From NCBI GenBank assembly GCA_902783235.1, contig CACZQG010000208.1, positions 1 to 8,162 on the forward strand: a stretch of 8,162 nucleotides of DNA, in the 5' to 3' direction. The stretch's first letter is position 1. Each line of letters starts with the position of its first letter. This DNA is from an uncultured Ruminococcus sp. (lineage in GTDB: Bacteria > Bacillota > Clostridia > Oscillospirales > Ruminococcaceae). This document shows, one piece after another, positions 1-6,698 of the stretch. The notes below the pieces were generated by a model, which saw only the letters and a program-made list of their open reading frames with translations, was not told the DNA's origin and searched no databases. A program made the position numbers and the translations under genes.

Positions 1-61
1 GCTATAAAGCGTGATCACATTTGGACTCGCCCCTTTCCTCACAACACTTTAAACTTTTACT
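1..61. repeat. Direct repeat, copy A (107-base spacing)
   Basis: Bases 1-61 align without gaps to 108-168, with 46 of 61 positions identical by my hand count. The first 28 bases match at 25 positions, all three differences being transitions, and the last 12 match at 11. The middle is more diverged. The repeat may begin left of the window. The three differences in the 28-base core would change the encoded residue in the open frame that starts at base 1, so the conservation looks like a DNA- or RNA-level repeat and not a gene. No gene is seen on either strand here. Confidence 0.6.
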
Positions 62-110
62 TTCGCTCATACTCTCATGCGTCAGGCAGTTTTGAGCACG
101 AAGAGCAGCT
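53..110 (+). repeat. Inverted repeat, left arm
   Basis: Read on the plus strand, 53-110 matches the reverse complement of 276-333 in one gap-free register. Bases 53-70 match at 17 of 18 positions and 95-110 at 14 of 16, with a poorly conserved centre. The arm overlaps the end of direct repeat copy A, so the left edge of the window looks like nested or decayed copies of one intergenic element. The terminator hairpin lies between the two arms. Confidence 0.55.
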
Positions 111-168
111 ATAAAGCATGATCGCATTCGGACTCATATTTTTCTTGACCACGCCCTAAACTTCTACT
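108..168. repeat. Direct repeat, copy B
   Basis: This is the second copy of the repeat at 1-61. Similarity stops at about 168, just before an A-rich stretch that leads to the terminator at 197-227. The two copies are separated by 46 bases of different sequence, part of which (up to base 110) belongs to an inverted repeat shared with 276-333. Confidence 0.6.
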
Positions 169-196
169 CCGAAAAAACGCTATTATAGCAAACTAA

Positions 197-227
197 AAAA
201 CCCGACCCATTCCACGGGTCGGGTTTT
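197..227 (-). terminator. Intrinsic terminator of the transglutaminase operon
   Basis: An 8-bp perfect GC-rich stem (201-208 with 216-223) closes a 7-base loop and is extended by four A-T pairs on the outside. Read on the minus strand, the stem is followed by six T residues (195-200). On the plus strand only four T follow. The hairpin could work in both directions but fits the minus strand better, where it lies about 175 bases downstream of the transglutaminase stop codon and would end that operon's transcript. Confidence 0.85.
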
Positions 228-275
228 GCGTGTCTCCACAAAAATAAATCTAAAGCATAAAATAATCCCTCTTTT

Positions 276-333
276 AGCAGCTCTTCGAGCTTTCGGCTGC
301 AATTACTCCGAACCTATGAGCGAAACTAAAAGT
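276..333 (-). repeat. Inverted repeat, right arm, in the 3' UTR
   Basis: This is the partner of 53-110. It lies in the 3' untranslated part of the transglutaminase transcript. It can fold locally: AGCTC (279-283) pairs with GAGCT (287-291), and GCAGC (277-281) can alternatively pair with GCTGC (296-300). The adjoining stretch 334-370 is also repeated at the other end of the window, so the full element probably spans about 276-382 and reads in the same direction as the operon. Confidence 0.5.
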
Positions 334-339
334 CTTTGC

Positions 340-370
340 CAAGCTTTCTTCAGAAAGCGACCTTTTCAAT
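340..370 (-). repeat. Dispersed intergenic element, 5' part
   Basis: Read on the minus strand, this stretch matches plus-strand 8017-8045 at 27 of 31 alignment columns, with two single-base gaps. A TTTATA motif occurs six bases upstream in both places. It includes a small perfect hairpin, GCTTTC (343-348) with GAAAGC (353-358) around a 4-base loop. Together with 276-333 it forms one element directly after the transglutaminase stop codon. Confidence 0.5.
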
Positions 371-402
371 TCCTTTTATAAAGCTATTAGTCCAAAGGCA
401 GT

Positions 403-2928
403 TTACAGATTTTTAATAAACCTGATGATCACTTTTTTTATGGGGTTGGCTCTTTTAAACAGTCTGCCGAACACTCTTCGATAGCAGTTCACAGCCCATT
501 CTCCGTCCCGGCTGTCTATGGATACATCACCCAGTTGAGTTTTCAAAAACAGCTCAGTGAGTCTGATGAATTCATTTTCTCCCAGTATTTCGGGATGCTC
601 GCTGCTCACCTTCCGTGCATAATCCATATACTGCATATTTTCCTGGCTTGCATCGGAATACTCCAGTATATCATAAACACTCAGGTATGCTTCTATTACC
701 TTTTCATCGCTGCTGTCCCCGTTAAATATCCTTTCACGCCGTTTGCAGCGGATCATATGCCGCAGTATCAGAACTATCAAGCCTACTGCCGCTGCCAAGG
801 ATATCATAAGAAGTATCTTTGATCTGAGGCTCATTTTAGCCTGACTGCTTACCTTGGTGGATGTGACCTTAGTATTTGCAGATGTATGGGTCTGCTGAAT
901 TGCCGATGTGATCTGTGATGTTTTTACATTTCCCTTGCTTACATGAGTATAGGTAGTAGTACCGCTGCTTCCGCCGTTTTCCGTGGGTGCAGTATCCGTC
1001 ACACTGCTGTCAGAAGTCGTATTATCAAATGCTGCTGCCGCTGCGGGAGTAAACTCAAAGGGTATCCATCCCAGACCATAGTAATATATCTCAGCCCATG
1101 CGTGACCCCTGTTGTCCCTGATGCTTACATTTAAGCTGCCGTCAGGCTGCTTTGCTCCATTTTCCATATCATCCTTTGTAGCAACATATCCTTCCGCATA
1201 ACGTGCAGGTATACCTGCCATTCTTGCCAGTACTACCCCTGCTGTAGCAAAGTGTACGCAATAGCCCTTATGGGTCTCGTTGAGGAAATAGGAAACAAAG
1301 TCCTGCTTTTCGGGAGTTGCACCGGGAGTAAGACTGTAGTCTGCATTTTCATCCAGCAGCTCCTTTATATACTCCAGACATTTATAGTTGACGACCCCCT
1401 TGCCGTTTTCCGACAATATACTGTCTTTGACGTACCTGTCATACAGCTCCTGCATTTCATCAGTGTCAGGCAGATCAAGATATTTTTCATATACAAAATC
1501 CGTATAATCATCATAGTAAGAATTGATACTGTAATCTGTTCCCGAAAGGATATCTCTGATATTTTCCTCTGTAATGGTCATTGATGGGAACTCCAGATCA
1601 TAATCCTTCTTATCCTCTGTATACATATCACCGTCATGGTCATAGGTTATCTTTCCCTTGGGAATACCTCCATATGGGATATAGCTGTATTTTTCATTTT
1701 TGTATTTTGACTTTATATTTGCCTTGATAATATTCATATCCTCCGGGTATCTCAGGCGGAGATAATCTGCCAGCATGGTCTGAGGGTGCATATCATCCTC
1801 ATCAAACCGGCTGAACATATAGCTTCTGTCGCTGTATTCGCTGTCCTCAAAGCCTGTCCATTCGTGTCCTGTATATAAAGAGCCTGTATATCCCTTCATA
1901 TATATATTATCATCGGGTATATCGCTGATATTCATGGTAAGCTCGGTGGTATTCTTAAAATTCACTGCTCCCATTCGTCCCAGCTTGTTGGAATATATCT
2001 TATAGTTATCATTAAGCCCCATAGAAGCCCCCAGCCGATCCAGACTTTCTCCCAGATCGTCAAAGGAAAATTCACTGGCTGCCAGCTTGATATTTCGCCG
2101 CAGGTCATTTACGCTCTCAGGACGCTTATACCCCATTGCCGATGACAGTACAAAGGTGAGAAAGAATATAAGTACGCTGAGGACAAATGCAATCAGAGCG
2201 CACATACCGGCAGTATGGAACCGCACTCCCGGCTGGGCGGAAAAATCCCTGCCCCTTCTTATAAAGCCCAATGCACCTCCACGCTGAAAACGTCCGCATC
2301 CGCTGAGTACCAGCAGCATTATCCATCCTATAAACACCATAGCTCCATAGATAACGGAGGGTGATCTTCCGAAGTACAGTCCCAGCTCTATCAGTGGGTA
2401 GGTAAACACGAAGCACAGGAAGAATCCCACCTTATCGCATACAGAAATACATATAAGACAAACCAAAAGAAATAACATAAATGCCACAAACAGCTCTGCA
2501 CTTTCACTGTCCTTGTCACTTACCGTATAATAATTACCGGAAAACCTGTACGCCTGAGAATACACGGCATTAAAGACCTGCCTGAAGCCAATATTGAATT
2601 TATCCCAGTTTTTGTACAAAAGAAATCCGTATATCCCCAGCACAGGGATCAGCGTCAGCCGAAGATTTCCCGGAAGATTCAATATAACTGCAAACAGAAG
2701 ATAGAATATGACACAGTAAAACAGCAGCGTGCCACGACTGACATTTATATCATACATGGTAAAAAATGACATGATAGAGCCTACTACAACAAGGAAGGCA
2801 GTTACCAAAAGGCATAATCTGCCCACTATACCTCTTGTCATAGGCATGACTATCTCCATTTTATTAACGATCCGAATACCGCTGCGGATACCGTTATTGA
2901 TCTGCTCATGGGAATTGTGGTTTTTCAT
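403..2928 (-). CDS. TgpA-like membrane transglutaminase-domain protein
   Basis: This is an 841-residue multi-span membrane protein with an extracellular transglutaminase-like (papain-fold) domain. Seven hydrophobic segments precede the domain (about residues 34-57, 66-86, 90-105, 144-163, 166-186, 192-211 and 241-265) and one follows it (about 703-724). A cytoplasmic tail of about 115 residues resembles the DUF4129 region of this family. The catalytic triad is readable: Cys557 in GYCVHFATAGVVLARMAG, His609 in RGHAWAE, and Glu625 in GWIPFEFTP where many relatives have Asp. A Ser/Thr/Asn-rich linker (about 634-698) joins domain and last helix. A TTG six bases upstream was rejected as start: the ATG at 2928 has AGGA (2937-2940) at 8 bases, whereas the TTG would leave only 2. 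It lies 2 bases after the DUF58 gene and is translationally coupled to it. The natural substrate is unknown; cell-envelope peptide or protein processing is inferred from the family. Confidence 0.9.
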   Translation of the reverse strand: MKNHNSHEQINNGIRSGIRIVNKMEIVMPMTRGIVGRLCLLVTAFLVVVGSIMSFFTMYDINVSRGTLLFYCVIFYLLFAVILNLPGNLRLTLIPVLGIYGFLLYKNWDKFNIGFRQVFNAVYSQAYRFSGNYYTVSDKDSESAELFVAFMLFLLVCLICISVCDKVGFFLCFVFTYPLIELGLYFGRSPSVIYGAMVFIGWIMLLVLSGCGRFQRGGALGFIRRGRDFSAQPGVRFHTAGMCALIAFVLSVLIFFLTFVLSSAMGYKRPESVNDLRRNIKLAASEFSFDDLGESLDRLGASMGLNDNYKIYSNKLGRMGAVNFKNTTELTMNISDIPDDNIYMKGYTGSLYTGHEWTGFEDSEYSDRSYMFSRFDEDDMHPQTMLADYLRLRYPEDMNIIKANIKSKYKNEKYSYIPYGGIPKGKITYDHDGDMYTEDKKDYDLEFPSMTITEENIRDILSGTDYSINSYYDDYTDFVYEKYLDLPDTDEMQELYDRYVKDSILSENGKGVVNYKCLEYIKELLDENADYSLTPGATPEKQDFVSYFLNETHKGYCVHFATAGVVLARMAGIPARYAEGYVATKDDMENGAKQPDGSLNVSIRDNRGHAWAEIYYYGLGWIPFEFTPAAAAAFDNTTSDSSVTDTAPTENGGSSGTTTYTHVSKGNVKTSQITSAIQQTHTSANTKVTSTKVSSQAKMSLRSKILLMISLAAAVGLIVLILRHMIRCKRRERIFNGDSSDEKVIEAYLSVYDILEYSDASQENMQYMDYARKVSSEHPEILGENEFIRLTELFLKTQLGDVSIDSRDGEWAVNCYRRVFGRLFKRANPIKKVIIRFIKNL

Positions 2929-2930
2929 GC

Positions 2931-4070
2931 TCAAAGTCCTTTTACAAATGCTTCCTCTGCCAGATCAGAGGAGGTCCTGACTATCCTTATATTATCGCCC
3001 TCGGATATTTTCATTTCCGACAGGCTGCTGTCAACAAAGTAATATCTCTGGGCTGTACCTCTCACCTCATCATATATACCATGATGGTCATAGGGGATAT
3101 TAGTGACAAAATAGACAGTGGAATTTTCCACAAGTGCTTTTTTTACACAGTCATCAAATACTTCACTTTGCTTGCTGTTCCTTATAATAGCTTCAAATAT
3201 CTTTATCAGCTCCTCATGATCTGCTGCCTTTATCATATCACCGTAGGGTGTGACTATCTCCGCCTCACCATGAAGGGAAATATGGGCGCAGGCGATACTG
3301 AAAAAAATATCAAAAGCCGCATTTATGCTCTGTATATCCTTTGAAAGGTCTATATCCGGAACTATAGCCGAAGGAGAGCTTACCCCCTGACTGTAATGCT
3401 TGGTAATAAGCCCCTCCCTTACCGAGCTGAGGTTCCAGTGTATACGGTTGAGCCGGTCTCCCGGAACATAATCTTTAAGCTCAAATATCTCCGATGGGTC
3501 ATCACCGCTTTTGACCTTGGAAAATACCTCACTTTCCTCTGCGGATCTCATTCGCTCCTGAAATCCGCCGTTGTCAAAAATATCAGGTATCACTGTGATA
3601 TGTGCCGCAGACAGAGAACGTATCCTCCATGAAAAAAGCTTGATATAATCATATATCCTCAATGATTCCGCTTTAACATCCATTATACCGCAGTTATCCG
3701 ATATGACCGTTACCATCACCTTCTGCTCCGCAAGATAGTTTATGGGAAGGGATACATGAAATCGGTTTTCATCTCCCGATACCTTATTTGTACAGCATAC
3801 AGTGATAACACTTCTGGGAAAAGGAAAAATGCTCCTGTTTTTTATTTTGAAGCATATACTTGCCTCCTCACCCCTTGTACTGCGATGAGTGCTTTCATCA
3901 TCGGCATCTATGGTAATAAGTATCCTCCCTGTGATAAGTACTGCTAACATAGCTGCGGGAAAGGCAAAAACGAATACCATGATATAAAAGGATATATCCC
4001 CTATAAAGAGGATATAGAAAAATACGGATATTATCATAGCTATAAGATAAGCTATCTTTCTTAGTATCAT
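2931..4070 (-). CDS. DUF58 family membrane-anchored protein
   Basis: This is a 379-residue protein with two N-terminal hydrophobic helices (about residues 3-22 and 25-47) followed by a soluble region of about 330 residues. The DUF58 signature sits at about 189-229: an acidic GDDPSEI stretch, then DYVPGDRLNRIHWNLSSVREG, matching the family pattern of R/DY-x-x-GD-x-x-R-x-I-x-W. Downstream, D241-L-S243 resembles part of the metal-binding motif of von Willebrand A domains, to which DUF58 proteins are thought to be related. A GTG at 4133 would add 21 residues and overlap the upstream gene by 59 bases. The ATG at 4070 is better: GAGG (4079-4082) lies 8 bases upstream and the protein then begins directly with its first helix. 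Spacing to the MoxR stop is 4 bases. By family precedent it is the probable partner of the MoxR ATPase; its biochemical activity is unknown. Confidence 0.88.
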   Translation of the reverse strand: MILRKIAYLIAMIISVFFYILFIGDISFYIMVFVFAFPAAMLAVLITGRILITIDADDESTHRSTRGEEASICFKIKNRSIFPFPRSVITVCCTNKVSGDENRFHVSLPINYLAEQKVMVTVISDNCGIMDVKAESLRIYDYIKLFSWRIRSLSAAHITVIPDIFDNGGFQERMRSAEESEVFSKVKSGDDPSEIFELKDYVPGDRLNRIHWNLSSVREGLITKHYSQGVSSPSAIVPDIDLSKDIQSINAAFDIFFSIACAHISLHGEAEIVTPYGDMIKAADHEELIKIFEAIIRNSKQSEVFDDCVKKALVENSTVYFVTNIPYDHHGIYDEVRGTAQRYYFVDSSLSEMKISEGDNIRIVRTSSDLAEEAFVKGL

Positions 4071-4074
4071 GTTA

Positions 4075-5037
4075 TCAGCCTCGTATATTCGGAAGGGGAA
4101 CGCTTTCCAGTATTTCCTGCGAGAGCTTCTCACCGGTAAGACCGCTCAGCGCCGCCTTGCTTTTTATTATCATTCTGTGGGACGCTATATCCCCGAATAC
4201 TGCCCCTACATCATCGGGGATCACATAGCTTCTCCCATCCATAAGAGCGTGTGCCTTGGACATTGCACACAGACTTATTGTCCCACGGGGACTAAGTCCC
4301 AGGTTTATCATGTGATGCTGCCTTGTGGCATCCGACAGGCGTATCATATAATCATACAGCCGGTCATCCACATATATATTCGCCACTATTTTTTGCAAAA
4401 GCTCCATATCTGAGGGCTTTGACACCTCATGTACATTATCCGAGCCCTTCTGATCCTTGTTTTTTAATATATCTATTTCAGCGGCTCTTGAAGGATAGCC
4501 CATTTTTATTCTGATCATAAATCTGTCCAGCTGTGACTCGGGAAGCATCTGTGTTCCCACCGAGCCTGTAGGATTCTGAGTAGCCATTACGATATACGGG
4601 CTTGGAAGATCATAGCTTCTTCCCTCGATGGTTATGCGCTTTTCCTCCATCACCTCCAGAAGTGCGGACTGGGTCTTGCTGGAGGTACGGTTGATCTCAT
4701 CAGCCAGAAACAGGTTGCATACTGCCGAGCCTTTTTTATGCTCAAATTTTCCTTCTGCCTGATTATACACAGAAAATCCCAGTATATCCGTTGGCAGCAC
4801 ATCGGGAGTAAACTGCACCCTGTTATAATCAAGCCCCAGTGCCTTTGAAAAGCTCAGTGCCATAGTTGTCTTGCCCACACCGGGTATGTCCTCTATAAGT
4901 ATATGTCCTCCGGCTATCATAGCCATGAGAACCTTTGCCGTTACCTGCTCCTTGCCTATAACAGCCTTGTTTACTTCTCTTAAAATATCTCTCAGCCTGC
5001 TGATAGCAGCTGAAAGGTCAGTATTATTCATATCCAT
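4075..5037 (-). CDS. MoxR-family AAA+ ATPase
   Basis: This 320-residue cytoplasmic ATPase has the usual length for MoxR proteins. Visible motifs in order are: Walker A GVGKTT (53-58) inside EDIPGVGKTTMA, Walker B FLADEINR (110-117), sensor 1 ATQNP (152-156), an arginine finger in ESQLDRF (Arg172), and sensor 2 LSPRG (Arg251). The C-terminal lid spans about 220-320. MoxR ATPases are believed to act as chaperones that remodel or activate vWA/DUF58 partner proteins, and the next gene encodes one. It is the first gene of the left operon. The start ATG at 5037 has only a weak purine stretch (AGAG, 5045-5048, 7 bases away), with AGGA further off at 13 bases, so initiation may be inefficient. A second in-frame ATG occurs two codons later. 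Assignment to the MRP-like subgroup is inferred from its DUF58/transglutaminase neighbours. Confidence 0.93.
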   Translation of the reverse strand: MDMNNTDLSAAISRLRDILREVNKAVIGKEQVTAKVLMAMIAGGHILIEDIPGVGKTTMALSFSKALGLDYNRVQFTPDVLPTDILGFSVYNQAEGKFEHKKGSAVCNLFLADEINRTSSKTQSALLEVMEEKRITIEGRSYDLPSPYIVMATQNPTGSVGTQMLPESQLDRFMIRIKMGYPSRAAEIDILKNKDQKGSDNVHEVSKPSDMELLQKIVANIYVDDRLYDYMIRLSDATRQHHMINLGLSPRGTISLCAMSKAHALMDGRSYVIPDDVGAVFGDIASHRMIIKSKAALSGLTGEKLSQEILESVPLPNIRG

Positions 5038-5133
5038 TTATCTTCTCTTTTCCTGTCATTGTGATTAGTGCGATAAGCCGGCAGAATCGCACTGCGGCGG
5101 CCGCCCCCATGCAGAGCGAATTGCTCCTTATGG
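5038..5133. repeat. Intergenic spacer with GC-rich palindrome and dyad
   Basis: This 96-base gap between the aminotransferase stop and the MoxR start is packed with symmetry. There is an 8-bp perfect inverted repeat AGTGCGAT / ATCGCACT (5067-5074 and 5086-5093, loop of 11 bases that itself holds GCCGGC). A perfect 10-bp palindrome GGCGGCCGCC lies at 5096-5105. A shorter GAGC/GCTC dyad lies near 5113-5126. No T-run follows the stems, so a classical terminator is not supported, and I see no convincing promoter for MoxR. It may be a dispersed intergenic repeat, an operator, or a processing site between two cistron blocks. Confidence 0.45.
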
Positions 5134-6243
5134 TTATTCTCTGCATTCAAGCACTATTTTGCATATTCTGTCCACATCTGCAAGCTCCAGATCGGGATAA
5201 AGGGGAAGTGTCAGTATTCTTTTGCTGATATGGAGAGCCACAGGTGTTTTTGTAACATCGTATTTTCCGTTGAATGCCGAGAATGTATTTGTCAGAGGAT
5301 AGAAATACTTTCTTGCACCGATACCGTTCTCAGCAAGCCTTTCAAACACATCATCCCGTGAAGCACCAAATATCTTTTCTTCTATCATAACGGGGAAATA
5401 CGCATAATTGGAGCTTACATTCTTTTGGGGAGGGCACAGAACAATGCCGTCAGTGCTTCCCAGAAGCTCTCTGTACCGCTCTGCCACTATACGGCGTTTT
5501 GCTATCTCCTCATCCACATGGCGCAGATTGCATATACCCATAGCAGCACAGAACTCGTTCATTTTAGCATTTGCGCCCACTGCGCTGACCTCCTCAGGTC
5601 CGTGTATGCCAAAATTTTTCAGCTCATACAATATCTTTCCCATGTTGGGATCCTTAAAGCATACCGCACCGCCTTCAATGCTGTTGAATACCTTGGTAGC
5701 ATGAAAGCTGAAGCAGGAAGCATCGCCAAAGACTCCTATCCCCTGACCCTTATATGTTTCTCCGAAGGTATGAGCTGCGTCATATATGACCTTCAGCTCA
5801 TATTTTTTTGCGATACGGTCTATCTCCTCTATATTGCAGATATTACCGTAAACGTGGACCGGCATTATAGCACAGGTCTTGTCGGTTATAAGTCTTTCTA
5901 TCCGGCTTACATCTATAGTATAATTGACCGGGTCAATATCACAGAATACAGGCTCAAGTCTGTTGCGGACTATTGCATGGGTGGTGGAAGCAAATGTAAA
6001 GGGGGTGGTGATCACCTCACCCTGAAGGTTCATTGCCTGCAGGGTAAGCTCAATAGCCATATGTCCGTTGGTAAACAGATCAATATTCTCAACGCCCAGA
6101 TACTCCCTGAGCTTTGATTGCAGCTCCTTATGCTTAGGTCCCATATTAGTCATCCAGCGGCTGTCCCATATGTCACGTATCTCCCGGATATATTCTTCAT
6201 AGGGCGGCATGGAAGAACGGGTTACAAGTATTTTGCCAGACAT
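5134..6243 (-). CDS. DegT/DnrJ/EryC1/StrS family PLP aminotransferase
   Basis: This 369-residue protein is of typical family length. It is expected to transfer an amino group, usually from glutamate, to a keto-sugar nucleotide using pyridoxal phosphate. The cofactor lysine is Lys184 in SFHATKVFNSIEGGAV. Asp155 in DAAHTFG should contact the pyridine nitrogen. Other family marks are TNGHMAIELTL (58-68), ITTPFTFASTTHAI (78-91), PVHVYGN (128-134), FGIHG (211-215) and GANAKMNE (223-230). The N-terminal and central motifs resemble the WecE/VioA branch that acts on dTDP-4-keto-6-deoxy sugars, but the substrate is inference. Its ribosome binding site GGAGG (6251-6255) sits inside the last codons of the acetyltransferase gene, and only 2 bases separate the two. 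It ends the right-hand operon, 96 bases before the MoxR start. No sugar dehydratase or glycosyltransferase gene is present in the window. Confidence 0.9.
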   Translation of the reverse strand: MSGKILVTRSSMPPYEEYIREIRDIWDSRWMTNMGPKHKELQSKLREYLGVENIDLFTNGHMAIELTLQAMNLQGEVITTPFTFASTTHAIVRNRLEPVFCDIDPVNYTIDVSRIERLITDKTCAIMPVHVYGNICNIEEIDRIAKKYELKVIYDAAHTFGETYKGQGIGVFGDASCFSFHATKVFNSIEGGAVCFKDPNMGKILYELKNFGIHGPEEVSAVGANAKMNEFCAAMGICNLRHVDEEIAKRRIVAERYRELLGSTDGIVLCPPQKNVSSNYAYFPVMIEEKIFGASRDDVFERLAENGIGARKYFYPLTNTFSAFNGKYDVTKTPVALHISKRILTLPLYPDLELADVDRICKIVLECRE

Positions 6244-6245
6244 TC

Positions 6246-6698
6246 TTATACCTCCAATATACTTTTTGTCATAAATCGTGTTTTTTCGGTTTGCTCACCT
6301 GTATACACAAATCCGTTTTTTCGGTAAAAGCTTACAGCAGGATCATTGCTTTTATTTACCTCCAGCCGCAGACTGCTCATACCTTGTTCACGGCATACCT
6401 TTTCGGTATGGGACAGCAGCCGTGTCCCTATTCCCTTTCCGTCATAGCCGCTCCTGACTGCGATCATGGAAAGATACCCTTCCTGTCCTTCATGGTCATT
6501 GCAGTAAAAAGCGGAAAAAGCGGCAGTATCTCCATCCACATCAAGACACAGCACGATACCGTACCGTGAAAACTTATCTGCCATCTGCTCTATATACTCA
6601 TTGCCATTACGCAGAGAACCAAGTCTGTCTTTAAACATATGCATAAGCTTGCATATATCTCCCCTCTCCCGGATCCGGTATATCACTGCTTTTTCCAT
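6246..6698 (-). CDS. GNAT family N-acetyltransferase
   Basis: This single-domain acetyltransferase has 150 residues. The acetyl-CoA pyrophosphate loop is visible as GYDGKGIGTRLL (about 84-95 from the ATG), preceded by the beta-strand GYLSMIAV. Motif B follows with LRLEVNKSNDPAVSFYRKNGF (about 110-130), which includes the usual tyrosine, here Tyr125. It should transfer an acetyl group from acetyl-CoA to a primary amine. Next to an amino-sugar aminotransferase, an amino sugar is a reasonable acceptor (compare WecD), though peptide or small-molecule acceptors remain possible. Start choice is uncertain by two codons: a TTG at 6704 has AGGAG (6714-6718) at 9 bases, while the ATG at 6698 is 15 bases from it but is the stronger codon. 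Either way the gene overlaps the end of the ligase gene by 16-22 bases, which implies translational coupling. Confidence 0.85.
   Translation of the reverse strand: MEKAVIYRIRERGDICKLMHMFKDRLGSLRNGNEYIEQMADKFSRYGIVLCLDVDGDTAAFSAFYCNDHEGQEGYLSMIAVRSGYDGKGIGTRLLSHTEKVCREQGMSSLRLEVNKSNDPAVSFYRKNGFVYTGEQTEKTRFMTKSILEV

Noticed and set aside
1..111. Open frame of 37 codons running in from the left edge on the plus strand
   Set aside because: The sequence is a DNA repeat whose second copy lies in another frame, with residue-changing differences in the 28-base core. There is no sign of protein-level conservation.
1..170. CRISPR array
   Set aside because: There are only two diverged copies with 107-base spacing and no short regular repeat-spacer pattern, and no cas gene is near.
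2126..2416. Minus-strand open frame of 96 codons inside the transglutaminase gene
   Set aside because: It lies out of frame within membrane segments 5-7 of the real protein and has no features of its own.
2926..2934. TTG at 2934 as start of the transglutaminase
   Set aside because: Only 2 bases separate it from the AGGA sequence, while the ATG six bases downstream has an ideal spacing of 8.
4071..4133. GTG start giving a 400-residue DUF58 protein
   Set aside because: It would overlap the MoxR gene by 59 bases and put a charged 21-residue extension before the first helix. The ATG at 4070 has GAGG at 8 bases.
5097..5104. GCGGCCGC, the NotI site, as a cloning or adaptor scar
   Set aside because: The flanking bases show no vector sequence, and the site is part of a longer natural-looking palindrome between intact genes.
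5425..6117. Long plus-strand open frame of 230 codons opposite the aminotransferase gene
   Set aside because: It is fully antisense to a gene with clear PLP-enzyme motifs, and its translation has no recognisable domain. It is a shadow frame.
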